28,873 nt of DNA from JABMPJ01 sp964345005 (lineage in GTDB: Bacteria; Verrucomicrobiota; Kiritimatiellia; UBA8416; JABMPJ01), in contig CAYFPQ010000036.1 in NCBI GenBank assembly GCA_964345005.1, positions 1 to 28,873 of the forward strand, read 5' to 3'. The stretch's first letter is position 1, and each line of letters begins with the position of its first letter. Shown one piece after another: positions 8,545-15,913 of the stretch. A program made the position numbers and the translations under genes. The notes under the pieces were generated by a model. It saw only the letters and a list, made by a program, of their open reading frames with translations, did not search any database and was not told the DNA's origin.

Positions 8545-10171
8545 AGACCAACTTAATCAGCGCCGCGGGCATCGTTCTTTCCTCTATTCTTCTGGCGACG
8601 GCGTTTCCCCCCGTTAGGGAGGCGCAAGCGGCTTGGCTGGCGTTGGTGCCGCTGATCCTGGTGGTCCGTACTGTCTCGCCCGGGCGCTCTTCTGGCTGAT
8701 CACGTTGAGTTGGTTGTGGCGGCTGGGCTATACGGGGTGTCCCTTCGTGGTCGCGCTCCTGGCTTGGCTTGGACTCTCCCTCACACTTGGGCTGTTTCGC
8801 GGCATGTTTGCCGCCACGACGTCCTGGGCGTTTTCGGTTTTGAATGCCCGGCCGCGCGAGGATCGGCACACTCCGTTCGAGCGAACGCTCCCCCTGGTCG
8901 TGATCCTGCCCATTCTCTGGGTCGGGTTCGAATACCTGCGCGGTGTTGTGGGCACCGGGTTCCCGTGGAACGGACTGGGGATCAGCCAGTATCGCAACCT
9001 GCCGGTCCTGCAGTTGGCCGAATGGGGTGGGGTGGGATTGGTTTCTGCTGTCATCGTGGCCGTGAACACCGGGATTGCGCTGGTGCGCGTGGGGGGCGTC
9101 TATCTTGGCGGCCGCCGTGTTCGGTTCCAGGTGGAACTCATGGTGGTACTGGTGCTTTTGGCCGTGGTGTGGACCGGTGGCGTGCGTCGTGTACGCGCCT
9201 TGCGGGCGTCCGCGGGGGAGGGACTTCGGCCCATACGCGTTGTGGCAATTCAACCCAACATCCCGCAGCTTAAGAAATGGCCGGATGAGTACGCGCAGGA
9301 GATCTACGCGTCCCTTGAGGAACGGATGGACCTCGTATCGGCGCTTCATGCCCAGATTGACTTGGTTGTGTGGCCGGAAACCGCCGTGCCCGGTTACATC
9401 CCGCACGATGCAGAGGTCGACCTGTTTGTCCGCCAACTTGCGCGTGAGACGGCGACGCCCTTGCTCGTAGGTGCCATGGAAGTGGGGGGGCAGTTCGATC
9501 TGCCGGATCCGCAGCCGTGGGACTGGGTTCTTCATAACAGCTCGTTTCTCTATGATGCTGAAGGCGAGATATCCGAGGTGTACCGCAAGCAGCACCTGGT
9601 GCCGTTCGGTGAGTACCTTCCGATGGATCAGCACTGGCGCTGGGTGCGGCGTCTTGAGCCGCTCGGGTTCAGTTGCCGAGCAGGTGACACCGGCACCGTC
9701 TTTCGGGTAGCTGCCCCGAAGAACGAGATCATTCCTTTTTCCTCGCTGATCTGTTTTGAGGATGTGTTTGCGCGTGTGGCCCGCAAGGTGGTGCGCAACG
9801 GGGCACGCATGCTGGTGAATCAGACCAACGACGCTTGGTTTGACGGCTCTGCGGCGCCGGTGCAGCACATGAGCCATTGTGTATTCAGGTGTGTCGAGAA
9901 CCGGGTGCCGGCAGTGCGTGCCGCCAATACCGGTGTGACCTGCTTCATTGACAGGACAGGTCAGATTGATGAGACTTCACGAGGAATTCTGAAACGAAAC
10001 GAATGGGGCCGGATCGATTACCGGTCTGAAACCGTGGACGTGCCAGGGGACGACATGGCCCCGACATTCTATACCCGGTTCGGGGACTGGCCGTTCGCCA
10101 TTCCGTCCGCTGCAATGGCGCTGCTGGCGGGTGTGATGGCTTGGAGAAGAGAGAGAAAACGCAATGATTGA
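8541..10171 (+). CDS. lnt: Apolipoprotein N-acyltransferase Lnt, interrupted by a frameshift near the N-terminus
   Basis: Lnt adds the third acyl chain to lipoproteins in the inner membrane. The C-terminal nitrilase domain has the expected catalytic residues: Glu in WPETAVPGY (codon 9377), Lys in YRKQHLVPFGEYLP (codon 9587) and Cys in SLICFEDVF (codon 9752), plus NDAWF. Several membrane segments precede it. The first segment (TNLISAAGIVLSS, AFPP, LALVPLILVV) is read from GTG 8541 in one frame and stops at 8697-8699. The rest (RALFWLITLSWLW onward) runs in the -1 frame from about 8681. Relative to E. coli Lnt about ten residues seem missing at the junction, so a small frame-breaking deletion or an assembly error is likely. 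GGAG at 8530-8533 supports GTG 8541, which overlaps the preceding stop. If the break is real, a TTG start at 8633 would lack the first membrane helix. The stop overlaps the prfB start by 8 nt. Confidence 0.85.
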
Positions 10172-11280
10172 AGAACTGAAGCCTCGCCTTGAATCCCTTA
10201 GAACCCGTCTCGAAGAGATGCGGGGGTATCTTTGACGTTGCCGCGCTGACCGAGAAGGTTGCTGAACTCGATGCCAAGGCCGTGGAGCCGGGGTTCTGGG
10301 ATAATCCGGACAAGGCCCGCACGATCATTGACGAGACGAACCGCTATCGTGCCATTCTCAAGCCATTCGACGCCGTTTCCACGGCGCTTGAAGACGCCGA
10401 ACTCCTGATCGAACTTGCCGAGCAGGAAGAGGACGAAGCCCAGAAGAACCAGGCCATTGAGGATGCAGCCGCTAGCTTGGACGGGGCGGAAGCCGACTTC
10501 GAGCGACTCGAAATGCAGTCGCTTCTCAGTGGAGAACTGGACGGGAGCAATGCCTACGTGACATTGCACGCTGGGGCAGGCGGCACCGAATCGTGTGACT
10601 GGGCCGAGATGCTGCTGCGTATGTATCGGCACTACTGCGAGAGCAACGGTTTTGGTGTTGAGATTCTGGAACTGTCACCCGGCGACGAGGCGGGTATCAA
10701 GAGCGCGACGATTCTGATCAGTGCCGATTTTGCCTTTGGCTACTTGAAGGCGGAACGTGGGGTGCACCGGCTGGTGCGGATCAGTCCGTTCGACTCCAAT
10801 AAGCGACGCCACACGAGTTTCGCCGCACTGGATGTCGTTGCCGAAGTAGCGGATGATATCGAGGTGGAGATTCTCGACGAGGATCTGCGTGTCGATACCT
10901 ATCGTTCGAGCGGGGCAGGCGGACAGCACGTCAACACGACCGATTCCGCCGTGCGCATCACACACATACCGACCGGGATAGTTGTTGCCTGCCAGGCCGA
11001 GCGTTCGCAGCACAAGAACCGCGCCAAGGCGATGAAGATGCTGCGTGCGCGGGTATACGAATGGAAACTCGACCAAGCCCGCAAGGATATGGAAAAGTTC
11101 TATGGCGACAAGGGCGAGATCGCCTGGGGCAGCCAGATCCGCTCGTATGTGTTGCAGCCCTACACCATGGTGAAGGATCATCGTACGAATGAGGAGACCT
11201 CGAATGTGAACGCGGTCCTCGATGGTGCGATTCAGCCGTTTATTGAGGCGTATTTGAAGAAAGAGGCATCCGAAGGATAG
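10164..11280 (+). CDS. prfB: Peptide chain release factor 2 (programmed +1 frameshift)
   Basis: RF2 recognises UGA and UAA stop codons and triggers release of the finished protein. The first frame starts at ATG 10164, encodes MIEELKPRLESLRTRLEEM then RGYL, and reaches TGA at 10233-10235. A +1 shift at CTT TGA C continues as DVAALTEKV to 11280, giving 371 aa against 365 in E. coli. The stop-recognition motif SPF (residues 207-209) and the catalytic GGQ (residues 252-254, in GAGGQHVN) are both intact and at the family positions. As in E. coli, the frameshift should sense RF2 supply: when RF2 is scarce, the ribosome pauses at UGA and slips. The gene overlaps the end of lnt by 8 nt. A start within the second frame would lose the conserved N-terminus, so the joined reading is preferred. 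Confidence 0.95.
10222..10236 (+). promoter_or_regulatory. prfB +1 recoding site
   Basis: GGGGG (10222-10226), then TAT, then CTT TGA C (10230-10236). This has the same arrangement as the E. coli site: an internal Shine-Dalgarno-like G-run, three nucleotides, a slippery CUU, a UGA stop and a following C. The peptidyl-tRNA slips from CUU to UUU, entering the GAC frame at 10234. Confidence 0.95.
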
Positions 11281-11289
11281 CGCCGCTCC

Positions 11290-11365
11290 GGCCGTGGGGA
11301 GGGGCGGTCGCCCGGCCGGTTCGGAATACCGAACCGCCAAGGAGCGACGACCCCTCCCCACGGCC
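11290..11365. repeat. Nested perfect inverted repeats between prfB and yicC
   Basis: An outer perfect 15-bp inverted repeat (11290-11304 GGCCGTGGGGAGGGG with 11351-11365) encloses an inner perfect 8-bp hairpin (11317-11324 with 11329-11336, loop AATA). There is no T-run after it, so it is not a clear intrinsic terminator. It resembles a REP-like or miniature palindromic element, or a stabiliser of the prfB mRNA end; which of these is not decided by the sequence. Confidence 0.7.
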
Positions 11366-11451
11366 TCCGCTGGGGGCAGTTTGAGAAGGGAATCGACTGG
11401 ACCGCATGGAAAGGCCTGCGAACCCCTCACGCTGGCCTTCGCTGGGGGCAG
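11362..11451. repeat. Imperfect direct repeat pair in the prfB-yicC spacer
   Basis: GGCCTCCGCTGGGGGCAG at 11362-11379 recurs with one change at 11434-11451 (17 of 18 identical). Each copy is preceded by ACCCCTC. The copies lie 72 nt apart. The first copy overlaps the right arm of the nested inverted repeat. The rest of the 241-nt spacer (11281-11521) shows no gene. Confidence 0.6.
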
Positions 11452-11521
11452 GGACGAGGCGGCGTTGGTTGGTACGGATCGGGTGCTGTTAAGGGTGGTT
11501 GGGCAGAGGAAGGGAGAGCTC

Positions 11522-12406
11522 ATGGGTTTGACAAGTATGACTGGCTACGGACGGGGTGAGTCCTCTGTGGGAGGGTTGCGTGTCGAGATTGAGCTGAGTT
11601 CGGTCAACCGCAAGCAGCTTGACGTTCGGTTGAATCTTCCGCGGCAATTGGTGTCGTTGGAGTCGCGTGTGCACGGGCTGGTCCACAAGGCTTGTTCACG
11701 CGGACAGATCAGTGGTGTGCTGCGGATTGCCACGATGGCGGGGGAACAGGCGGCGCAGGCATGCGTGGATGAGAAGCTGGCAGGGCAATACCTGCGTCGG
11801 CTTCGCCGGAGCGCGAAAAAGCTCGGCGTGGACGACCACCTGACAGCAGCCGACATCGCGCGGATGCCCGGCGTGCTCTCGTGCGAGGCACGGCAGGATG
11901 AACCGGCACGCATGTGGCCTTCGGTGCGCAAAGCGTTGCAGCAGGCCATCGAGGAAATGGTCGCCATGCGTCAACGTGAAGGCGCAGCGCTGGAGAAGGA
12001 TGTTGCGCGCCGGCTGGCAGGGCTGAAACGCCACAAGGAGGCGATTGCCAAACGTGCCCCGCTGCTCGTGAAGCGCTACCGCAAGGCGCTGGTGGATCGA
12101 TTGAAGGAAGCCGATGTGGAATTGCAGCGGGACGACCCGGCTCTGATCAAGGATCTCGCCCTGTTTGCCGAGCGCTCCGATATCACGGAGGAGCTGGTGC
12201 GGTTGGACAGCCATCTTGCGCAGTTCGATAAGCTCGTGCACGACAGCAAGCCGGTGGGGCGGACGATGGATTTTCTATGCCAGGAGATGTTCCGGGAAAT
12301 CAATACAATCGGCTCCAAGGCGTCCGACACCGTTGTGGTGCGGCACGTGATCCAGTTCAAGGCCGGACTGGAGGCGGTCAGAGAGCAGATTCAGAATGTT
12401 GAGTAG
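11522..12406 (+). CDS. yicC: YicC family endoribonuclease
   Basis: A protein of 294 aa, close to the usual 285-295. The family N-terminus is clear (SMTGYGRGE, then VEIELSSVNRKQLDVRLNLP). The C-terminal DUF1732 half ends in DFLCQEMFREINTIGSK and EAVREQIQNVE, matching E. coli YicC. Members of the family are RNA endonucleases linked to small-RNA turnover; the target here is unknown. ATG 11522 was chosen because AGGGAG (11511-11516) sits 5 nt before it and the family sequence starts there, although the frame stays open upstream through the repeat-rich spacer. In many bacteria yicC lies just upstream of gmk, as here (58-nt gap), which suggests co-transcription. Confidence 0.92.
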   Translation: MGLTSMTGYGRGESSVGGLRVEIELSSVNRKQLDVRLNLPRQLVSLESRVHGLVHKACSRGQISGVLRIATMAGEQAAQACVDEKLAGQYLRRLRRSAKKLGVDDHLTAADIARMPGVLSCEARQDEPARMWPSVRKALQQAIEEMVAMRQREGAALEKDVARRLAGLKRHKEAIAKRAPLLVKRYRKALVDRLKEADVELQRDDPALIKDLALFAERSDITEELVRLDSHLAQFDKLVHDSKPVGRTMDFLCQEMFREINTIGSKASDTVVVRHVIQFKAGLEAVREQIQNVE

Positions 12407-12464
12407 CCAAGGGAAGTAACCGAGAAAGAGCGCATAGAACGCGAAAGAAGCAGAGATTTCATCA

Positions 12465-13070
12465 ATGTCAGAGATTCAGCCAATCCTGATCATAGTATCC
12501 GCACCTTCGGGGGCGGGGAAGACGACGCTGTGTGAGCGGTTGCTGGCGGAGTTTCCCGGGATCGCCTACTCAGTGTCGTGCACGACCAGGGCGCCACGTG
12601 GCGAAGAGGTGGACGGGGAGGACTACTGCTTTCTCTCCGCGGATGAGTTTGCCGGGAAGCTTGAGGAGGGCGCCTTCCTTGAGCACGCCGTGGTGCATGG
12701 GTGCTGCTATGGAACGTTGCGTGCCGCGGTTGAAGATCCGATGCGTGACGGGCATCCGGTGTTGATGGATATTGATGTGCAGGGCGCGGCACAGGTACGG
12801 GACGTCCTGCAGTCGCTGGGGCCGGACGATCCGCTTGCGGGTCACTGGGTCGACATCTTCATCGGTCCGCCATCGATCGAGGCCCTGCGCCAACGGTTGG
12901 AAGGGCGCGGCGAGGATACGCCCGAGGTCATCGAAGGACGACTCAGAAACGCCGGCGCCGAGATGGAACGGGCCGAGGAGTACCGGCACCTTGTCATCAA
13001 CGACGATCTTGACGAGGCGTATCGACATTTGCGAGAGATTGTGGTGCGAGAGGCGGGAGGTGAGTCATGA
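12465..13070 (+). CDS. gmk: Guanylate kinase
   Basis: Converts GMP and ATP to GDP and ADP in the cytoplasm, an essential step in guanine nucleotide supply. The 201-aa length is normal. The P-loop APSGAGKT lies at residues 13-20. The GMP-binding region SCTTRAPRGEEVDGEDYCF follows, then the conserved DIDVQGAAQV and the lid-region RLEGRGEDTPEVIEGRL. Only a weak ribosome site (AGCAGAG) precedes ATG 12465, but the family N-terminus supports it. The stop overlaps the next start by 4 nt (ATGA), so gmk and coaC are probably translated together. rpoZ, often found between gmk and coaBC, is absent here. Confidence 0.95.
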   Translation: MSEIQPILIIVSAPSGAGKTTLCERLLAEFPGIAYSVSCTTRAPRGEEVDGEDYCFLSADEFAGKLEEGAFLEHAVVHGCCYGTLRAAVEDPMRDGHPVLMDIDVQGAAQVRDVLQSLGPDDPLAGHWVDIFIGPPSIEALRQRLEGRGEDTPEVIEGRLRNAGAEMERAEEYRHLVINDDLDEAYRHLREIVVREAGGES

Positions 13071-13597
13071 GCAATGTGGTTCTAGGTGTGACCGGATCGA
13101 TTGCGGCTTACAAGGCGGCGGAGTTGGTTCGCCTCATGAAGAAGCGTGAGTGGGATGTCTCCGTCATCATGACCGAGGCGGCCACGAAGTTCATTGGCCC
13201 GCTAACGCTTCGCACGCTCAGCAATCGGCCCGTGGCGATCGAGATGTTCCCCGAGCCGGAGCCTGAGCAGGTTCCGCATATTGCGCTGTCCGACTGGGCC
13301 GACTGCATTGTGGTAGCGCCTTGCACGGCCAACGTGATGGCCAAGGCGGCACGGGGGCTTTCGGATGACCTCCTGTCCTGTACATTGCTTTCCTGCACGG
13401 TCCCGATCGTCATTGCACCCGCGATGAACGTCAAGATGTGGGATCACCCCGCCACGCAGTCCAACGTCGCCATCCTCAAGGAGCGTGGCGTGAACGTCCT
13501 GGAAGTGGGCGAAGGCGACTTGGCCTGCGGCTACCAGGGCCGCGGCCGCCTGGTTGACCTCGACACTATTGTGGGTGCGGTCGAGAACGTGCTCTAG
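13067..13597 (+). CDS. coaC: Phosphopantothenoylcysteine decarboxylase, stand-alone
   Basis: An FMN-dependent enzyme that decarboxylates 4'-phosphopantothenoylcysteine to phosphopantetheine in coenzyme A synthesis. The flavoprotein signature is complete: GSIAAYKAAEL at the N-terminus, VVAPCTANVMAKAARGLSDD, the substrate clamp PAMNVKMW, and the catalytic-Cys motif DLACGYQGRGRL. At 176 aa it has only the CoaC half of the usual bifunctional CoaBC (about 400 aa); the CoaB synthetase half is not in the downstream DNA. It may be encoded elsewhere. A strong site GGGAGGTGAG (ending 3 nt before ATG 13067) supports the start. The gene ends the housekeeping run; no clear terminator follows. Confidence 0.92.
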   Translation: MSNVVLGVTGSIAAYKAAELVRLMKKREWDVSVIMTEAATKFIGPLTLRTLSNRPVAIEMFPEPEPEQVPHIALSDWADCIVVAPCTANVMAKAARGLSDDLLSCTLLSCTVPIVIAPAMNVKMWDHPATQSNVAILKERGVNVLEVGEGDLACGYQGRGRLVDLDTIVGAVENVL

Positions 13598-13643
13598 AGC
13601 CCCTTCCTGGTTCCAAGGCCGCCCAGCGGTCTACGGATGTCAC

Positions 13644-13672
13644 TTTAAAACTGTACCATATAGCGCTATTAT
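13644..13672 (+). promoter_or_regulatory. Candidate promoter with operator-like palindrome for fic
   Basis: TTTAAA (13644-13649), a 17-nt spacer and TATTAT (13667-13672) fit a sigma-70 promoter. A perfect palindrome ATAGCGCTAT (13660-13669) overlaps the -10. A looser GTCAC/GTGAC pair (13639-13643, 13677-13681) flanks the site. The start point would be near 13679, just before the fic start codon. The block is AT-richer than its surroundings. Autoregulation by the HTH part of the Fic protein is an inference. Confidence 0.5.
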
Positions 13673-13693
13673 AACCGTGACACACTGTGCGGA

Positions 13694-14752
13694 ATGGTGC
13701 AGTCTGTATGCATGAAGGGGAGATCGTCCAGGCTGGACCCGTTTGCTGAGGATATACAGAATCTCCGTAATCAGGGCACTTCTCTACGCAAAATAGCTGA
13801 AATCCTGAACCAAGAACATGGTCTCGGCATAACATACAATGCCGTATTCTCATTCCTTAAGACGCGCGAGAAACGTGAAGCTCTGCCCGGCCTGTTTTTT
13901 AAAAATCTCCCCGCTGATATCCGTGATGCGCTGATCAGGCAGCTGACGGCAATCTGGACATATGACTCGACCGGCATCGAGGGCAATACGTTGACGCTGG
14001 GCGAGACGATAAAAGTTTTGGAACTGGGGCTGACCATCAGTGGCAAACCACTGAAGGACCACGAGGAGGCCTACGGTCATGCCAAGGCGGTGGAGCTGAT
14101 CTACGACCTGATTGACAAGGGCAGGTTAACCGCGGTCGATCTGTTTGATCTGCACCGGTGTGTCATGCAGAAGAGCCCGATTGACTCCATGCGTCCAGTA
14201 GGTGGTTGGAAAAGGGACTACAACGGAACGACTGGCATTCGTGACGGCAGACCTTTCTACATGGAGTATGCCTCTCCCGCTGACACACCCCGGCTGATGT
14301 CCCGCTGGATCAAGGAGTTCAACCGCAAACTGCAGTCGGCCTCTTCCCCCGTCAAGGCCATCAATGTATACGCATGGGCGCACCTGAGCTTCGTGCGCAT
14401 TCATCCGTTCTTTGATGGTAACGGGCGTATCGCCCGGCTGGTTGCCAACCTGCCACTCCTGAAATGCGGGTATCCGCCTCTATTGATCTCGCTGGAACGC
14501 CGAGCCGATTACATAGACCTGCTGTGGGACTATGAGAATGCCGTCGGAGTCATCAAGCACGACGATCGATTGCTGCCGCCCCATTCGTCCATTACCCGGT
14601 TCAAGGCCTTGCTCCGTGAAGAGTGGCGCGAGTCCATGGGTCTTGTTTCAGAGGCGAGGCAGCAGGCCGCGGCCAGGCTGTCGGCACCCGAACAGGCGCA
14701 CCGTCTTGCGCTTCTCGACAGTCAAGTGATTCACCCGACGCGCCGGACGTAG
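13694..14752 (+). CDS. Fic family protein with N-terminal HTH and built-in inhibitory motif
   Basis: A protein of 352 aa. The Fic catalytic motif HPFFDGNGR lies at residues 237-245; proteins with this motif transfer AMP (or another nucleotide phosphate) from a nucleotide to a Ser, Thr or Tyr of a target. An inhibitory helix motif STGIEGN (residues 92-98) precedes the core, as in class II Fic proteins, where its Glu blocks productive ATP binding. Residues about 19-60 look like a helix-turn-helix (LRNQGTSLRKIAEILNQ, then TYNAVFSFLK), which could bind DNA. The start could also be ATG 13712; neither has a good ribosome site. Base composition is more AT-rich than the genes to the left, and a gene remnant overlaps its 3' end, both suggesting recent arrival. 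Target and effect are unknown; it could be a regulator or a toxin-like enzyme. Confidence 0.88.
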   Translation: MVQSVCMKGRSSRLDPFAEDIQNLRNQGTSLRKIAEILNQEHGLGITYNAVFSFLKTREKREALPGLFFKNLPADIRDALIRQLTAIWTYDSTGIEGNTLTLGETIKVLELGLTISGKPLKDHEEAYGHAKAVELIYDLIDKGRLTAVDLFDLHRCVMQKSPIDSMRPVGGWKRDYNGTTGIRDGRPFYMEYASPADTPRLMSRWIKEFNRKLQSASSPVKAINVYAWAHLSFVRIHPFFDGNGRIARLVANLPLLKCGYPPLLISLERRADYIDLLWDYENAVGVIKHDDRLLPPHSSITRFKALLREEWRESMGLVSEARQQAAARLSAPEQAHRLALLDSQVIHPTRRT

Positions 14753-14920
14753 CCGTAGTAGCAGGAAATCCCAGGGCGTGAACCAGATGTGGGTCTGGCC
14801 GACCTTCTTGACCGGCATGATGCCATCGTAGACGTCGCACATGGTCTCGTAGCGGATGGCGGTGGCCTTCTCATCATGCGCGACCGTTGGCATCCTGATC
14901 TTCTCCAGGTCACTCCGCAA
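14648..14920 (-). pseudogene. Probable gene remnant overlapping the end of fic
   Basis: From TTG 14920 on the minus strand a frame reads LEKIRMPTVAHDEKATAIRY, then ETMCDVYDGIMPVKKV and GQTHIWFTPWDFLLLRLRP. Codon use here (many G/C third positions, e.g. CTG GAG AAG ATC) looks coding. After about 14755 it runs into the antisense of the fic 3' end and loses that character, stopping at 14648. It overlaps the end of the DUF72 gene by 11 nt, and AGGAG lies 2 nt before the TTG, so it may once have been the next gene in that operon. I do not recognise the family. It could be a truncated gene cut by the arrival of fic, or a small intact ORF. Confidence 0.4.
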
Positions 14921-15755
14921 TCTCCTGCAGGTGCGGGTAGCGTTCCAGGAGGGTGGGGGGGACGGCGACCCTGCCGCCGGAGAGTTTGGCGCGGGCTTCG
15001 AGGGCGTTGACGAACTCTTTGCCCTGGTAATGGTTGTTGGCGATGAGGGTCAGGGACTTGGACATCGTCGCGATCCTGGCGGCACGCTCGGCAATGCGGT
15101 ACATCTCGTCCTTGTTATAGAGGTAGTTATAGGTCTCGTCGCGTCCCGCCCTGCTGAACCACGCCTTCGCGTTTCGGCCGTGGAGTCTGAGGTAGGCGTG
15201 CTCACCGATGTCGCAGTAGCGCAGGTTGAACGAGTTCTTGGCGGTGGGGTAGTCGAGGTGCACGACCGTGATCTGCATGTCGCGCAGGAAATCCAGCGCA
15301 TCCGGTGCCTGCCACGAGTTGTGGCGTAGCTCCAGAGCCAGAGTGGAGATATCGCCGAAGGCGTCATAGATTCGTTCCAGGTGTGCGCGCGTTTCCGGCG
15401 TGTCAGCAAAGTCGTAGCGGAACTGTGCCAGCAGATGTGACAGCCGATTGCTCTCCACGAGTGGAGCTAAGCCGTCGTGAAACGCGCTGACCATTGGCGC
15501 ATCCACGCGGCCGCGATGCGTGACCTCCTGGTTGAGTTTCGCCGTGAACGTGGTGGCAAGGTCGTCCGTACGTTCTGCCCAGCTCCTGGCCATGCGCGGG
15601 GAGGGGGGACGGTAGAAGGTGCTGTTGACCTCCACCACGTCCATGTACTCCGCCACGTAGCGCAGCTTGTCTTTGACCCCGGGCGGGTAGACGTAGCCGT
15701 CCCAGTCTTTGTAGGACCAGCCCGCAATGCCGCACTTAATGGATGACGTGGTCAA
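14910..15755 (-). CDS. DUF72 (YecE-like) domain protein
   Basis: A protein of 281 aa covering a complete DUF72 domain, a TIM-barrel-like family of unknown biochemical function. Conserved blocks are visible: IAGWSYKDWDGYVYPPG near the start, VEVNSTFYRPPS, TFTAKLNQEVTH, LALELRHNSW, YLRLHGRN and the C-terminal IANNHYQGKEFVNALE. The start is TTG 15755: an in-frame stop lies just upstream and no ATG occurs before the conserved region, although no good ribosome site is seen. It lies downstream of the sugar kinase on the same strand, separated by a 158-nt repeat-bearing spacer, so co-transcription is uncertain. Confidence 0.88.
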   Translation of the reverse strand: MTTSSIKCGIAGWSYKDWDGYVYPPGVKDKLRYVAEYMDVVEVNSTFYRPPSPRMARSWAERTDDLATTFTAKLNQEVTHRGRVDAPMVSAFHDGLAPLVESNRLSHLLAQFRYDFADTPETRAHLERIYDAFGDISTLALELRHNSWQAPDALDFLRDMQITVVHLDYPTAKNSFNLRYCDIGEHAYLRLHGRNAKAWFSRAGRDETYNYLYNKDEMYRIAERAARIATMSKSLTLIANNHYQGKEFVNALEARAKLSGGRVAVPPTLLERYPHLQEIAE

Positions 15756-15762
15756 TGTACAT

Positions 15763-15885
15763 CAACATCCAACATCCAAGGAACTCCCAACTCCCAAGTG
15801 AGCGAGTAGAGCGAATGGCTCGCCTGTAGTCACCCCATTCACCATCTGCTTGCACTTGGACATTTCGCGTTGGTTGCTGGATGTT
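15763..15885. repeat. Heptad repeats and nested inverted repeats between the sugar kinase and DUF72 genes
   Basis: The left part carries two tandem heptamers: CAACATC twice (15763-15776) and CTCCCAA twice (15784-15797). Inverted pairs are nested: AACATCCA 15764-15771 with TGGATGTT 15878-15885, CCAAGTG 15794-15800 with CACTTGG 15853-15859, and GCGAG 15802-15806 with CTCGC 15819-15823. The structure fills most of the spacer. It may end the kinase transcript or be a mobile palindromic element; no T-run marks it as an intrinsic terminator. Confidence 0.55.
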
Positions 15886-15913
15886 CAGTTGTCTCTTGAT
15901 CTTTCTTCGTTGA

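Noticed and set aside
8676..8700. Programmed -1 frameshift in lnt
   Set aside because: CCCGGGC is out of register with the zero frame for tandem slippage, and about ten family residues are missing, so deletion or sequencing error fits better.
8444..9877. Minus-strand frame of 477 codons across lnt
   Set aside because: Antisense to conserved Lnt catalytic motifs; the peptide is His/Arg/Pro-rich and looks non-native.
11317..11336. tRNA-like GGTTCGGAATACCGAACC
   Set aside because: Only a hairpin; no acceptor, D or anticodon arms can be placed around it.
11294..11521. N-terminal extension of yicC
   Set aside because: The family sequence begins at 11522, a good ribosome site lies just before it, and the extension crosses the palindromic repeats.
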